Part shown: piece after piece, positions 42,467 to 52,908 of the stretch | How positions within the stretch are numbered: the first letter of the stretch is position 1 | Layout: each line of letters starts with the position of its first letter | Source: Zizania palustris | Lineage: Eukaryota > Streptophyta > Magnoliopsida > Poales > Poaceae | Direction of reading: 5' to 3' | NCBI GenBank assembly: GCA_019279435.1 | Contig: JAAALK010000287.1 | Location: forward strand, 16,306,162-16,370,161 | DNA length: 64,000 nt | The notes under the pieces: generated by a model | What the model saw: the letters and a program-made list of their open reading frames with translations, nothing else | Databases searched by the model: none | What the model was told of the DNA's origin: nothing | Position numbers and translations under genes: made by a program

Positions 42467-43279
42467 TCATAACTCAGAGAAGGTGACAGGTTTATTCTTA
42501 GCGTTCCACACCCATTCGGCGGCGTACATATCGGTCGAATCCTCCTCTTCTGACTCTTCCTCGTCAGAACGTTCCATGATGTGGATTTCAGCCCTGGGCT
42601 TGCTAAACGTCTTAATAAATTTCTTATCTTTGGCTCGACCTTCCTGGACCAGAGCCTGCTGTAAAACATGGCTATCTTCTAAAAAGTTTTGGTTATCTAA
42701 CCTCTCTTTAATTTTGGAATGCAACCTGTTAAAAGCTAGCTCCGCCAAGTCCCTTTCCGAAATATTAAGGCTAAAACATCTATTCCTAGTATCCCTAAAA
42801 CGCTTGATGTACTTAGAGGCGTTCTCGTTAGATTTCTGCTTAACCAACGTCAAATGTGAAAGCCTAAGTTCCGTCTCACCCGTGTAGAAATAATCATGGA
42901 ATTTCCGCTCTAAATCATCCCACGTCTGAATGGAGTTCAGCGGGAGCGCCGAAAACCAAGTGAAGGCTATGCCGGACAGCGAGAGAGAAAAAAGTCTAAC
43001 TTTTAGAGCATCTATCCCGCTAACTTCTCCACACTGTGCCAAAAATTGACTAACGTGCTCTAGTGTAGTTTTGCTACTCTCGCCATCGAACTTAGTGAAT
43101 TCAGGGATTCTATAGCCGCGGGGGTAGGGTACTGTATCAAGATGGATGGGGTATGGCTTACGGTAAACCCTAACCCGTCCCTTGGGCACGAAGCCGACAC
43201 ACTCTCTAAATAGTGCGCGGACCCGCTCCTCTATGTCATCTTGGCATGTTGCTTGTGCGCATCTCTCATGCGGGGGCAC
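42467..43279 (-). pseudogene. gag: Gypsy-2 Gag core
   Basis: The 270-codon open frame contains GYRIPEFTKFDGESS and the Gag core motif AFTWFSALPLNSIQTWDDLE, followed by NASKYIKRFRDTRNRC. This matches the retrotransposon Gag family of Tat elements, which forms the virus-like particle. It ends with a stop at 42467 ahead of the zinc motif. The 43280-43391 stretch before copia-C is short non-coding leader. Confidence 0.87.
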
Positions 43280-43391
43280 GACACGCGGTGGGATATCGGT
43301 GTGTCGGCCATGGGCCTCTTCCCTGCGCGCTATTTATATGACATGTTCGTGTCCGCGCGCCTGCGCATGTGGTGTGGGTAGTGCGGGTACC

Positions 43392-45651
43392 TGAGGAGTC
43401 ATGCTAAAGAGCGTGGGCCTCATGGCTCCACATGTGATGAGTCAGTGTCATCGAAAGTCAAGAGTACACAAAGAGAGGAGAAGAACTGCTATATCTAGGC
43501 CATATGTGACTCAGGTACATGGGCAGCGAGCGACTGTCGGGCAGAGGGGCCGCGAAGTCGGGCTGGCCCAATCCGGGTACATGGGCTAGGAGCAGTAGAG
43601 GATCCACTAGAATGTTGACCAGGATTGACTCAAGTACACAGGTGGCGAGTGATTGCCAGGCTGAGAGAGCTGCGGAATCGGGCCGGCCCAATCCGGGTAC
43701 TTGGTGCAAAGTCGGTGGACGCTTTGTCAGTTTCGGCCCAAAACTGACGATCGCTGATCTTGGATCGGACCGTTCTGGGGTGAAGCCGTAGTCGCTACGA
43801 AAGCTCCGCTTCTGGATAAGTCATTTGTAAATAGGAGTTTACTCTTTTGTCCTTAGGCCCACAGTCAGTCAGTCGAGTCTGTAAAAATATCCTAAGGGCA
43901 GTTTGGTCTTTTCCATTTTATTTCAGCATCTGTAAAAACCCTAAGGGTCTTTTGGTATTTTCCTAGGCTATTGGGCTGCCTATAAATAGGGCCCCAATCC
44001 CTAGGGTTAGGGTTACCCTTTCAGAAATTACTTTCCTAATACAAAAAGATTGGGTCACTTTTTGTGTTCATCTCCTGGTGTTTTTGTCCCTCTCCGCCGT
44101 CATCGGTTCTTGCGAATGCCGTTCCTGTTCATCGCGAGCAAACCAAAACTGCGCTCCATCTCTCAGGTTTTGATTGCCTCGGTTTGTGCATTTCTGGTTG
44201 CTTCTGCTTTCTGAGTTCGCCGCAGAAACTTTCGTTTCTTCTCGAGATCTCTATTGCTTGCAATGTTTTTACCGAGCACCTATATTTTATTGCATCTGTT
44301 ATCTCGGTAGCCATTGTTGATTGACCGCACGGGCTCGCTGCAATCTAGTATTATTTTTAATCTTCAGCTTGCTTTCGGCAGATGTGCAGAAATTTTAGCA
44401 TTGTTTTTAAGTTATTTTTGACTGCAAGGCTGCAACAGCTATTCTAGTCCCTAGCTTGTGCATTGTAGGAAGTTATATGCTGCATAGCTACTACTTGAGT
44501 GCCTACCTAGTAGTACTATCTATGCATAGCTAGCATTTGTTTTTGTAACAGCCGTGGCATCAATTCTTGCAAGGGGAGCCGTGTCTCATAGGCAAAGAAA
44601 CCAGAGGTTTTGAGTGCATTGCATGGATAGTCTACTGTTCTTGTCAGCTAGCCTCTCTTTACAGATAGCTTTCGCTGCAATAGCATCAACGCTAGCTTCG
44701 AAGTGCATGCTCCGGCATAGACTTCGGTTTTCTCAGTAGCTAGTTTTTTTATTTCAGCTGTCACGTTTTCTCGAAGCTGCGCTCTCGGTTGTTTTTGTAC
44801 GTCACATTTCGAGGTGTCTGTTCGAAGTTTTTAGTGTGGGCCCCACAGGTTGTATTGCTCCTGGTTTTGGTTTCGAAGCTGTTGACAGGACTTCGAAGTC
44901 CAGCTTTTGGAATATAGACTCCGTAGGATTAACTTCTGAAGCTGCGAAGCCTGTTGAGCGAAGGTGCTCCGCAAAGTTTTCTCCGGAGTAGTGCGTGGGC
45001 TTCGTTGGCTTTCGTGCGAATCTTTCTGCGAAGGTAGCTACGAAGCTACAATTTTTAGGCTTCGGTTCGAAGTGTGAATAGCTTCGGAGCATGTCCCTCG
45101 ATCTGGCTTCGCTGCTGACAGTCTTTAGTTTTGTTTTCCATTCGAAGCTTATTTCTCTATGAGCGTCTATTCTGTTTGTGTGGGTCCCGTCTTTTGGAGA
45201 GTTCGGTCTCAATTTTCTCTGGCTTCGAAGTTCTCGTTTGTACCTTCGCACAACAACCTCGAAGTAGGCTTCGACACATCCTCTATAGGCTTCGATACTG
45301 TGGACTTTGAACAGGCTTCGTCAAGTACCAAACAGGAGACAAACCTGAACAATAAGACTCCTCGTTTCACGTGCACTCATGATTAAATCTCCGTGATGAT
45401 CTATTTCAGTGAAGCTTGATTTTCCCATGTTTTAAATGCTTTGTTAATCTGCCTTTAATAACTGTGTTGGTGTTTCTTCGTCTAGGACACCGGTCGTTTA
45501 TAGGCTAGATACTTTTAGGCTTTGTTGATCTGTTTACTTTTCCCTACTTAGTCTGTTGAGGTGCGTTGGGTGTCGAGAGCATGCCATTGATTCGAAAGAA
45601 TTTTTTAGGCGCCCATTCACCCCCTCTCTGGTCGCTACTTTTGGTCCTACA
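43392..45651 (+). repeat. Copia-C 5' LTR (2,260 bp)
   Basis: First ~650 bp match the copia-A LTR (two TGACTCAGGTACA-type motifs at 43507 and 43626, TATAAATA at 43981-43988, telo-box-like doublet at about 44001-44015). The middle, 44050-45250, differs and is CTTCG-rich from 44690 on. The last ~300 bp match the LTR tail at 10190-10483. It ends GGTCCTACA. Confidence 0.92.
43981..43988 (+). promoter_or_regulatory. LTR TATA box (copia-C)
   Basis: TATAAATA followed by GGGCCCC, at the same position as in copia-A. Confidence 0.6.
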
Positions 45652-45653
45652 AG

Positions 45654-45665
45654 TGGTATCAGAGC
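45654..45665 (+). other. Copia-C primer binding site
   Basis: TGGTATCAGAGC, initiator tRNA-Met complement, two bases after the LTR. Confidence 0.9.
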
Positions 45666-45716
45666 CGGGTTAGGGTTTTTCCATACCTTAACCGGTTCTA
45701 AACCACAGTAGTGATC

Positions 45717-47280
45717 ATGACGTCTCCTAGAAAGGTCCCGTCCTTGGAAGCTTATGGCTATAATTATTGGAAGACTCGCATGCGAGCCTATCTCATGAGC
45801 CAAAGCTCGGACATATGGGACATTTGTATTCACGCTACTTTCACAGTGTTGCCTATTGCTGAGCGTAATTCTCCTGATATTATCACCCAGCATCAGAACA
45901 ACAACAAAGCGGTGATTTTTTTGGATTAGGTCCCACTGAATTTGAGCATGTGAGCCATCTCACCACTGCTAGAGAGATCTGGGCTACCCTCTAGGCACAC
46001 CATGAGGGGACATCCCAGGTCAAGGCTCGGCTCTATCAGACCTACCGGCATGAATATGAGAATTTCACACAAAAGCCAGGTGAATTTGTTGAAGCGTTGT
46101 TTGGTCGTTTTCAATCGATCATAAACAAGCTTCGGGCCAACAAGGCTGAGGGTGTTCAGTTAGTCTCAGATCATGAGCATGCACTCAAGGTTCTCCATAC
46201 CTTGGACCCTAAGATCTGGGAGATCAAGGTATCTTCTATCATTGAGAGCACATCTTATGATACCTTGACAATCTCTGAGTTGTTTAGCAAGCTGAAGGCC
46301 ACTGAGGTTGATACCCAGTTGAGATCAAATCTCACTAGCTCTGGATCAAAGACCCTAGCCCTTGCTACACCTTCTGCTGACCCCTCTTCTGTGAGCTGTG
46401 TTGGGTTCTCCTTGATGTCTATCACTGAGGACCAGCTCGAGTCGTTAGGATATGATGACATGTGTCTTTTTAACAACCGGGTGCGTCGTGTTTATGATAA
46501 GAGAATGTTCAAAAGACACAACACAAAATCCGAGTGCTTTGAGTGTGGTGACCCAGGTCACTTCATCGCCGACTGCCCCAAGCGCAATGGTCACAAGAAG
46601 GGCACCGGTGGTGGTTTCTACGACTCCAGCAAGCACGACAGCTCATCCTTCACAAAGGGCAAGCCAAAGACCAGATTCTTCAGAAAGGCCCTGAAGGACT
46701 ACCGGCGTGAGAACAAGAAGTGCGACAAGGCCTTCTTCGCTTAGATGGAGAAAAGCTACACCAAGCGTTCCACGTCTTCTTCCTCTTCATCGAGCTCAAG
46801 CGATGAGGAGATTGTCATTAGGAAGGGGAAGGACAAGGACGATCTGGCGGGCCTTTGCTTCATGGCCTTCGGGGACAAGCCGAAGAGCCGCTCACATCAA
46901 CACCAAAGATCCCGCAAGAGCTTCTGCTCAATGGCTCTTAGGGATAAGGAAGAGAAGGGCTCCTCCGATGTCTCCGACGATGACGAAAATGAGAAGGTAT
47001 CCTCTTATGAACGTGAAATCGTTGATTTACTTGAAAGCAATCGTCAGGAGTTAAAATATCGGGAAAAACTGCTTAGAGGGGCTAAGAAGAGGATAGATGA
47101 ACTTGAGAGTGAGCTTGCCGTGGCCAATGGCAGAATTGAGAGTCTATCTTCTTCCCCTTGCTTGGGTGATAGCAGTGAGTGCCCAAAGTGTGAGGTGTTG
47201 CTGTGTGACCTGACGACTCTGAAGTCCAGGTACACAGAAAGGGTTGATGAGAGGGACGCTTTGGCCACCGAGCTTGAAAG
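45717..47280 (+). pseudogene. gag: Copia-C Gag, 5' portion
   Basis: ATG 45717 as in copia-A. A small deletion near 45915 shifts the frame. TAG at 45992-45994 replaces a CAG kept in copia-F (12302). Zinc knuckle CFECGDPGHFIADC is intact. TAG at 46742-46744 replaces the GAG of copia-A. The coiled-coil frame then runs to 47280, where copia-E is inserted between GAAAG duplicates. It continues at 52909. Confidence 0.88.
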
Positions 47281-47564
47281 TGAGAGGATAAGTCTATGTG
47301 TGTGTATGTGTGTTTTGGCATGACATGTTGTTTGGCATGACATGTGTGATGTCCATGTGTGGACAAGTTTGTAGTCTTAGCACCTTTAGCATCTTTTGCT
47401 TTAGCATCTTAGACTAGCACCTAGCATCTTGGGCTACATGGCTAGCCTATAAATATGTATCCCCAACCATTCGGGTTGGCATGGCATTTGAGTGAGTTGA
47501 ATGAGAAGAAAATTGCCCCAACTCTTGAGTGTCATCCCTACCAATGCGAGTGTTCTCTCTAACA
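47281..47564 (+). repeat. Copia-E 5' LTR (284 bp)
   Basis: Contains TATAAATA at 47448-47455 and one copy of the TAGCATCTTNNGCTTTAGCATCTTAGAC-type unit that is amplified in the other LTR. Confidence 0.93.
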
Positions 47565-47566
47565 AT

Positions 47567-47578
47567 TGGTATCAGAGC
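47567..47578 (+). other. Copia-E primer binding site
   Basis: TGGTATCAGAGC, initiator tRNA-Met complement, two bases after the LTR end at 47564. Confidence 0.9.
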
Positions 47579-47784
47579 TGTATGGTTCTGTGACCTTTCC
47601 AATCCCCTCCGTGACTCTCTCCAACGGAGACGCCCGTCTCCTTGTTCATCTTCCTCCCTTGCCGGTCCACCGGAAACCAACAACTCGGCGAGCTCCACCC
47701 ACACTCCGAGCAGCAGCTCGATAGTAGCGGCTTCCTCCAAGTGCAGCAGCAACCCCCACGACCCTTCCACTCTACCACTACGCA

Positions 47785-49119
47785 ATGTCCACAGGAGACT
47801 CTCTTCGCTCGGTCACCTCGAGCGCACGATGTCGGCAGGAGGCCGAAGTCGCCGCAGCGGAGGAGCGCGACCGGGTGGCAGCAGAGGCCGTGGCAGCGGC
47901 GGCTCAGAAGGCGAGGTTGGCAGCGGCAGAACTGGCAGTAGCGAGAGCGGAAGAGGAAGCAGCGATGGCTGTGGCTGCAGCACGTGTTGCGGCAGCAGAG
48001 CTCGAAGCTTTGCGCCACGGTAGCAACAGTGGCACTGCCTCCGAGGGAGGTAGCCTTGACTTGGAGGCCGAGTTACCAAGGAGGGTGAAGGATGAGCGAG
48101 TGGCGCAGTGGGCAGCAGCGCAGCCCCGTGCTCACGGCGGCAGCCCAAATGGGCCCAGGCGCACCGACAACATTCCGGGAGGATGCACACGCGACGGTCG
48201 TGCTCCTGGCGAACGCTACCCTCACAGGCGGCGTGACTCTCCTTCCTCGGACCAACGCCATGGTCATCGCGGCTTCCAGACCATCGTCAATGACGCTGGT
48301 ACTGGTGGTGGATGGCCCACCCTCACCAAGACCAACTACACCGAGTGGTCCATGATTATGAGGGTGAATCTCCAAGTGCGGCACATGTGGGAGGCGGTCA
48401 CATACGACGACGTCGACTACGATGATGATCGACGGGCGCTGGAGGCCCTCGTTGCTGCAATTCTGCCGGAGATGCAGTCTTTGATTGCTTGCAAGCAGAC
48501 TGCCAAGGAGGCTTGGGATACTATCGCTGCAGTGTGTATCGGCAGCGATCGCGCCCACAAGGCTACGCTGCAGGCACTACGCAAGGAGTGGGAGAACCTG
48601 GCTTTCAAACCAGGTGAGGATGTTGATTATTTTACTCTCCGTCTCAACTCTCTACTACAGAAGTTGATGCAGCATGGCGAAGACCTCATCAACGAGGAAG
48701 AAGCTGTTGAGAAGCTCTTTCGTTGCGTTCCCGGGAAATACAAGCAAATGGCTCGTTCGATAGAGTCCTTGATGGACCTCTCCAGGATGTCGATCGGAGA
48801 AGCGATAGGTCATCTCAAGGTCATCGACATCGATGATACCCAGCCATCTTCAGAGCCGGCCACCACTGGTGGCAAGCTTCTCTTCACCGAGGAGCAGTGG
48901 CTTGCGCGCCAGCGAGAGCAAAAGAAGGGGGAGGCATCAAGTTCGTCGAATGGTCACAAGCGCCAGCCACGCAGGGGGCGCAAGGCCCCCCAGGCGCGTG
49001 GAGGTGCTACTGGGGGCGCCAACGGTGGACGCAAGGCCACCCGTGATGACACTTGTCACAACTGTGGCAAGATCGTCCATTGGGCTAGGGACTGCCGGGA
49101 GGCGAAGCACGGCGGTTAG
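47785..49119 (+). CDS. gag: Copia-E Gag
   Basis: ATG at 47785 opens a 444-codon frame. An Ala/Glu/Arg-rich helical N-terminus (codons ~15-75, likely coiled coil) precedes the copia Gag core (LTKTNYTEWSMIMRVNL, AWDTIAAVCIGSDR, KWENLAFKPGEDV-like), then a basic linker (HKRQPRRGRK) and one zinc knuckle, CHNCGKIVHWARDC (CX2CX4HX4C), which binds RNA. The TAG at 49117-49119 ends Gag just after the knuckle; pol continues in the same frame. The stop could be natural or a recent mutation. Confidence 0.9.
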   Translation: MSTGDSLRSVTSSARCRQEAEVAAAEERDRVAAEAVAAAAQKARLAAAELAVARAEEEAAMAVAAARVAAAELEALRHGSNSGTASEGGSLDLEAELPRRVKDERVAQWAAAQPRAHGGSPNGPRRTDNIPGGCTRDGRAPGERYPHRRRDSPSSDQRHGHRGFQTIVNDAGTGGGWPTLTKTNYTEWSMIMRVNLQVRHMWEAVTYDDVDYDDDRRALEALVAAILPEMQSLIACKQTAKEAWDTIAAVCIGSDRAHKATLQALRKEWENLAFKPGEDVDYFTLRLNSLLQKLMQHGEDLINEEEAVEKLFRCVPGKYKQMARSIESLMDLSRMSIGEAIGHLKVIDIDDTQPSSEPATTGGKLLFTEEQWLARQREQKKGEASSSSNGHKRQPRRGRKAPQARGGATGGANGGRKATRDDTCHNCGKIVHWARDCREAKHGG

Positions 49120-52100
49120 GCACATGTCGCGCAAGCGCAAGAGGAGCCAGCCCTGTTCCTTATACAAGGGAACATTGAGCTGCACTCCCCTCCCACGTCG
49201 ACTGCCGCCGCTCTTCTCCACGTCGATGAACCGCGTGCACACGTCTTCCTCGGCAATGGGTCCAATAATGACAAGATTGATGGGTGGTTCCTCGACACCG
49301 GCGCCACCCATCACATGACCGGGCGGCGGGACCACTTCTCCGACCTGGACTCCAGCGTGCGAGGGTCCGTCAAGTTTGGGGACGCCTCCGCCATGGAGAT
49401 AAGGGGCGTCGGCTCTGTCATCTTCACCGCCAAGACCGGTGAGCATCGAATGCTCACCAGTGTCTACTACATCCCCGAGCTGAGGAACTCCATCATCAGC
49501 CTTGGCCAGCTGGATGAGAATGGCTCGCGCGTGGAGATCGAGCATGGGGTGCTGCGCATTTGGGATCATCAGCACCAACTTGTCGCCAAGGTAAATAGAG
49601 GAAGCAATCGCCTCTATGTCCTTCATGTGCAGGTGGCGCAGCCCGTGTGTCTTGCAGCCCGCCGCGACGATGACGCATGGTGGTGGCACGAGCGTTTTGG
49701 GCACCTCAACTTTGAGGCCCTGAAGCAGCTCGGCATCAAGGAGATGGTGCGGGGCATGCCGAGTATCGAGCATGTGGAGCAGTTCTGCGACACCTGCGTG
49801 CTGACCAAGCAGCGGCGACTCCCATTCCCTCATCAAGCGAGCTTTCGCGCCAAGGAGAAGCTCGAGATCGTGCACGGCGACCTTTGCGGTCCGGTGACAC
49901 CGGCTACCCCTGGAGGCCGGTGCTACTTCCTCCTCCTCGTCGACGACGTGTCCCGCTACATGTGGGTGGTGCTTCTCGACCCCAAGGCAGCAGCCGTAGA
50001 TGCTATCAAGCGTCATCAAGCTGCCGCGGAGAAGGAGTGCGGCGGCAAGCTCCGGGTGTTGCGCACGGACAACGGCGGCGAGTTCACGGCGGCTAAGTTC
50101 GCGGCGTACTGCGCCGACGAGGGCATTCAGTGCCACTACTCCGCGCCGTACACACAACAGCAGAATGGCATCGTCGAGCGCCGCAACCAGACGGTGGTGG
50201 CCACTGCTCGCGCCCTCCTCAAGCAGAGGGGAATGTCGGCGATCTACTGGGGAGAGGCGGTGATGACTGCCATCCATCTCCTCAACCGCTCGCCCACCAA
50301 GGCTCTTGACGGCGAGACGCCGTATGAAGCCTGGCACGGACGCAAGCCGACGGTTGGCCACCTTCGCGTTTTTGGTTGCCTGGCATTCGTCAAGGAGCTC
50401 AGCCACATCGGCAAGCTTGACGATCGGAGTATGCAAGGGGTCTTCATCGGCTATGCGGAGGGCTCCAAGGCCTACCGCATCCTCGACCGTACGACACAGC
50501 GCGTCCACATCTCACGAGACGTTGTGTTCGACGAAGGGCGAGGCTGGACATGGGGAAAGATGGCGGATGATGGCTCAACTTCGACGATCAGCGATTTCGT
50601 CGTCGAGTACGTCTACTTCAAGGGAGCGGGGGGAGCTAGCAGCTCACCTTCACCGAGCTTGCTTGCCCCAGCACCTGGCACATCATCAGCTCCAGCAAGT
50701 ACTCCACCACCTCCTGCACCGGCCACACCTCGCTCTCCTACATCGGTGCCCACATCTCTGGGATCGGCATCCGCAACTTCAGTTCATGATGAGCAGCGCA
50801 CAGTGGAGTTCACTACTCCATTGTCAAATGACGGGGACCGTGTCGATGCTTGCCATGACGGAGAGCCTCTACATTACCGCATAATGGATAACATCCTTGG
50901 TGAGCAGCCCATTCCTGGGATGGCGCAACATGACTTCGATGCAGAACTACACTTGGCGCATGACGACGGTGAGCCACGTTCCTTCGCTGAGGCCGAAGGA
51001 GACGCGACCTGGCGCGCCGCGATGCAGCAGGAGATGGACGCCGTCGAGCGGAACCAGACATGGGAGTTGGCTGATCTTCCGGCCAGCCACTGTGCCATCA
51101 CCCTTAAGTGGGTGTTCAAGCTGAAGAAAGATGAGGCCGGGGTGGTGGTCAAGCACAAGGCTCGGCTGGTGGCACGCGGTTTCGTTCAACAGGAGGGAGT
51201 CGACTTCGACGATGCCTTCGCTCCTGTTGCAAGGATGGAGTCCATTCGTGTCCTCCTCGCGTTGGCAGCCCAGGAGGGTTGGCGTGTCTATCACATGGAT
51301 GTCAAGTCCGCCTTCCTCAATGGCGACTTGAAGGAGGAGGTCTACGTTCGACAGCCGCCAGGATTTGTCATCCCCGGCAAGGAGAACAAGGTTCTCCGCC
51401 TGCGCAAGGCCCTCTATGGCTTGCGACAGGCACCACGAGCTTGGAACGACAAGTTGGACTCCACTCTCAGGTAGATGGGGTTCCATCAAAGTGCTCATGA
51501 GGCTGTAGTCTACCGGCGGGGCAAGGGAGACAATTCCCTGCTGGTAGGCATCTACGTTGATGACTTGGTGATCACCGGCACCAAGGAGGTGGAGGTAGAG
51601 GCGTTCAAGATGAAGATGAAGGCCACCTTCCAGATGAGCGACCTAGGGCTCCTCTCCTTCTACTTGGGGATCGAGGTGCACCAGGACAGCTCTAGCACTT
51701 CACTTCGCCAGACCGCCTACGCCAAGCGCATCGTCGAGCTGGGCGGACTCACTGACTGCAACCCAGCCTTCACTCCCATGGAGGAAAGGCTGAAGCTGAG
51801 TCGTGACAGCACAACGGAGGAGGTGGACGCGACGCAGTACCGGCGCATTGTGGGCAGCCTTCGCTACCTTGTCCACACGCGACCGGACTTGGCGTTCACA
51901 GTTGGCTACGTCAGTCGGTTCATGCAGCGACCGATGACGGAGCATCAACAAGCCGTGAAGAGGATCCTACGCTATGTCGCGGGGACCTTTGACTACGGCT
52001 TGTACTACCCGAGGTGCCCCGGTGCGGCGCATTTCATCGGGTACAGCGACAGCGACCACGCCGGCGACATCGACACAAGCAAGAGCACCAACGGGACGCT

Positions 52101-52503
52101 GTTCTTCCTTGGTAAGTGTCTGATCAGCCGGCAGTCGGTCAAGCAGCAGGTGGTGGCTATGTCCAGTTCCGAGGCAGAGTACATCACAGCCACTTCTGCA
52201 TCAACTCAAGTTCTCGGGCTAGCTCGGCTGCTTGGTGATCTTCTTAGCAGAGATGTCGAAGCGGTGGAGCTCAGGGTGGACAGCAAGTCTGCTTTGGCTT
52301 TGGCAAAGAACCCTGTCTTCCATGAGCGCAGCAAGCACATCCGGGTGAAGTACCACTTCATCCGGAGTTGTTTGGATGAGGGGAGTGTGAAGGCCAGCTA
52401 CATCAACACCCAGGACCAGCTCGCCGACTTCCTCACCAATTCGCTTGGGCGGATCAAGTTCCAGGAGCTTCGCGCCAGGATTGGGATGGTTCAGATTTCC
52501 TAG
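49120..52503 (+). pseudogene. pol: Copia-E Pol (protease, integrase, RT, RNase H)
   Basis: In frame with gag. Protease LDTGATHHMTG; pre-integrase HERFGHLNF and CDTCVLTKQ; integrase Asp in VHGDLCGP, Asp in RTDNGGEF and Glu in NGIVERRNQ; Pro/Ser-rich linker (about 50640-50780); RT with KWVFKLKKDEAG, FAPVARMESIR and YVDDLVITG; RNase H with SDSDHAGDIDTSKSTNGT, SSEAEYITA and KHIRVKYHFIR; ends ADFLTNSLG...QIS, TAG 52501-52503. A single TAG at 51472-51474 splits RT between LR and MGFHQSAHEAVVY. All catalytic motifs are present, so only that codon visibly prevents a full Pol. Confidence 0.92.
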
Positions 52504-52520
52504 AAGGCGCCACACAAGAC

Positions 52521-52532
52521 TTAGGGGGAGAT
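52521..52532 (+). other. Copia-E polypurine tract
   Basis: TTAGGGGGAGAT immediately before the 3' LTR; primes plus-strand DNA synthesis. Confidence 0.85.
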
Positions 52533-52903
52533 TGAGAGGATAAGTCTATGTGTGTGTATGTGTGTTTTAGCATGACATGTTGTTTGGCATGACATGTGTG
52601 ATGTCCATGTGTGGACAAGTTTGTAGTCTTAGCACCTTTAGCATCTTTTGCTTTAGCATCTTAGACTAGCATCTTTGCTTTAGCATCTTAGACTAGACGA
52701 AGCATCTTTGCTTTATCATCTTAGACTAGCATCTTTGCTTTAGCATCTTAGACTAGCATCTAGCATCTTGGGCTACATGGCTAGCCTATAAATATGTATC
52801 CCCAACCATTCGGGTTGGCATGGCATTTGAGTGAGTTGAATGAGAAGAAAATTGCCCAAACTCTTGAGTGTCATCCCTACCAATGCGAGTGTTCTCTCTA
52901 ACA
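52533..52903 (+). repeat. Copia-E 3' LTR (371 bp) with internal tandem expansion
   Basis: Same as the 5' LTR except for 87 extra bases at about 52660-52760, three further ~27-33 bp copies of the TTTGCTTTAGCATCTTAGAC unit. TATAAATA starts at 52787. Confidence 0.93.
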
Positions 52904-52908
52904 GAAAG

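Larger units (their letters stand above)
13076..43391 (-). mobile_element. Gypsy-2: old Tat-lineage gypsy element split by copia-A and copia-B
   Basis: Minus-strand pieces in element order are: gag 43279-42467, gag-protease linker 42360-40982, protease 40837-40333, protease-RT linker 30591-30366, RT and RNase H 30369-28714, archaeal-type RNase H 28710-28504 continued at 15280-15110, integrase 14742-13467, and LTR remnant. Copia-B separates 40333 from 30591, and copia-A separates 28504 from 15280. After removing each insert and one copy of its 5-bp duplication, coding motifs continue across the joint. The 5' LTR and primer site lie beyond copia-C, outside the window. Many frameshifts and stops show it is the oldest layer. 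Confidence 0.88.
47281..52903 (+). mobile_element. Copia-E: short-LTR Ty1/copia element, nearly intact
   Basis: GAAAG at 47276-47280 and 52904-52908. LTRs of 284 and 371 bp start TGAGAGGATAAG and end TCTCTCTAACA. Met-tRNA primer site at 47567-47578 and polypurine tract TTAGGGGGAGAT at 52521-52532. One frame from 47785 to 52503 is broken only by TAG 49117-49119 and TAG 51472-51474. GC-rich third positions and a different Gag set it apart from the surrounding Sirevirus; the copia lineage was not resolved. Confidence 0.95.

Noticed and set aside
47529..48355. Overlapping Ser/Gly/Arg-rich frames beside copia-E gag
   Set aside because: Shadows of the GC-rich gag frame starting at 47785, which alone has Gag motifs.
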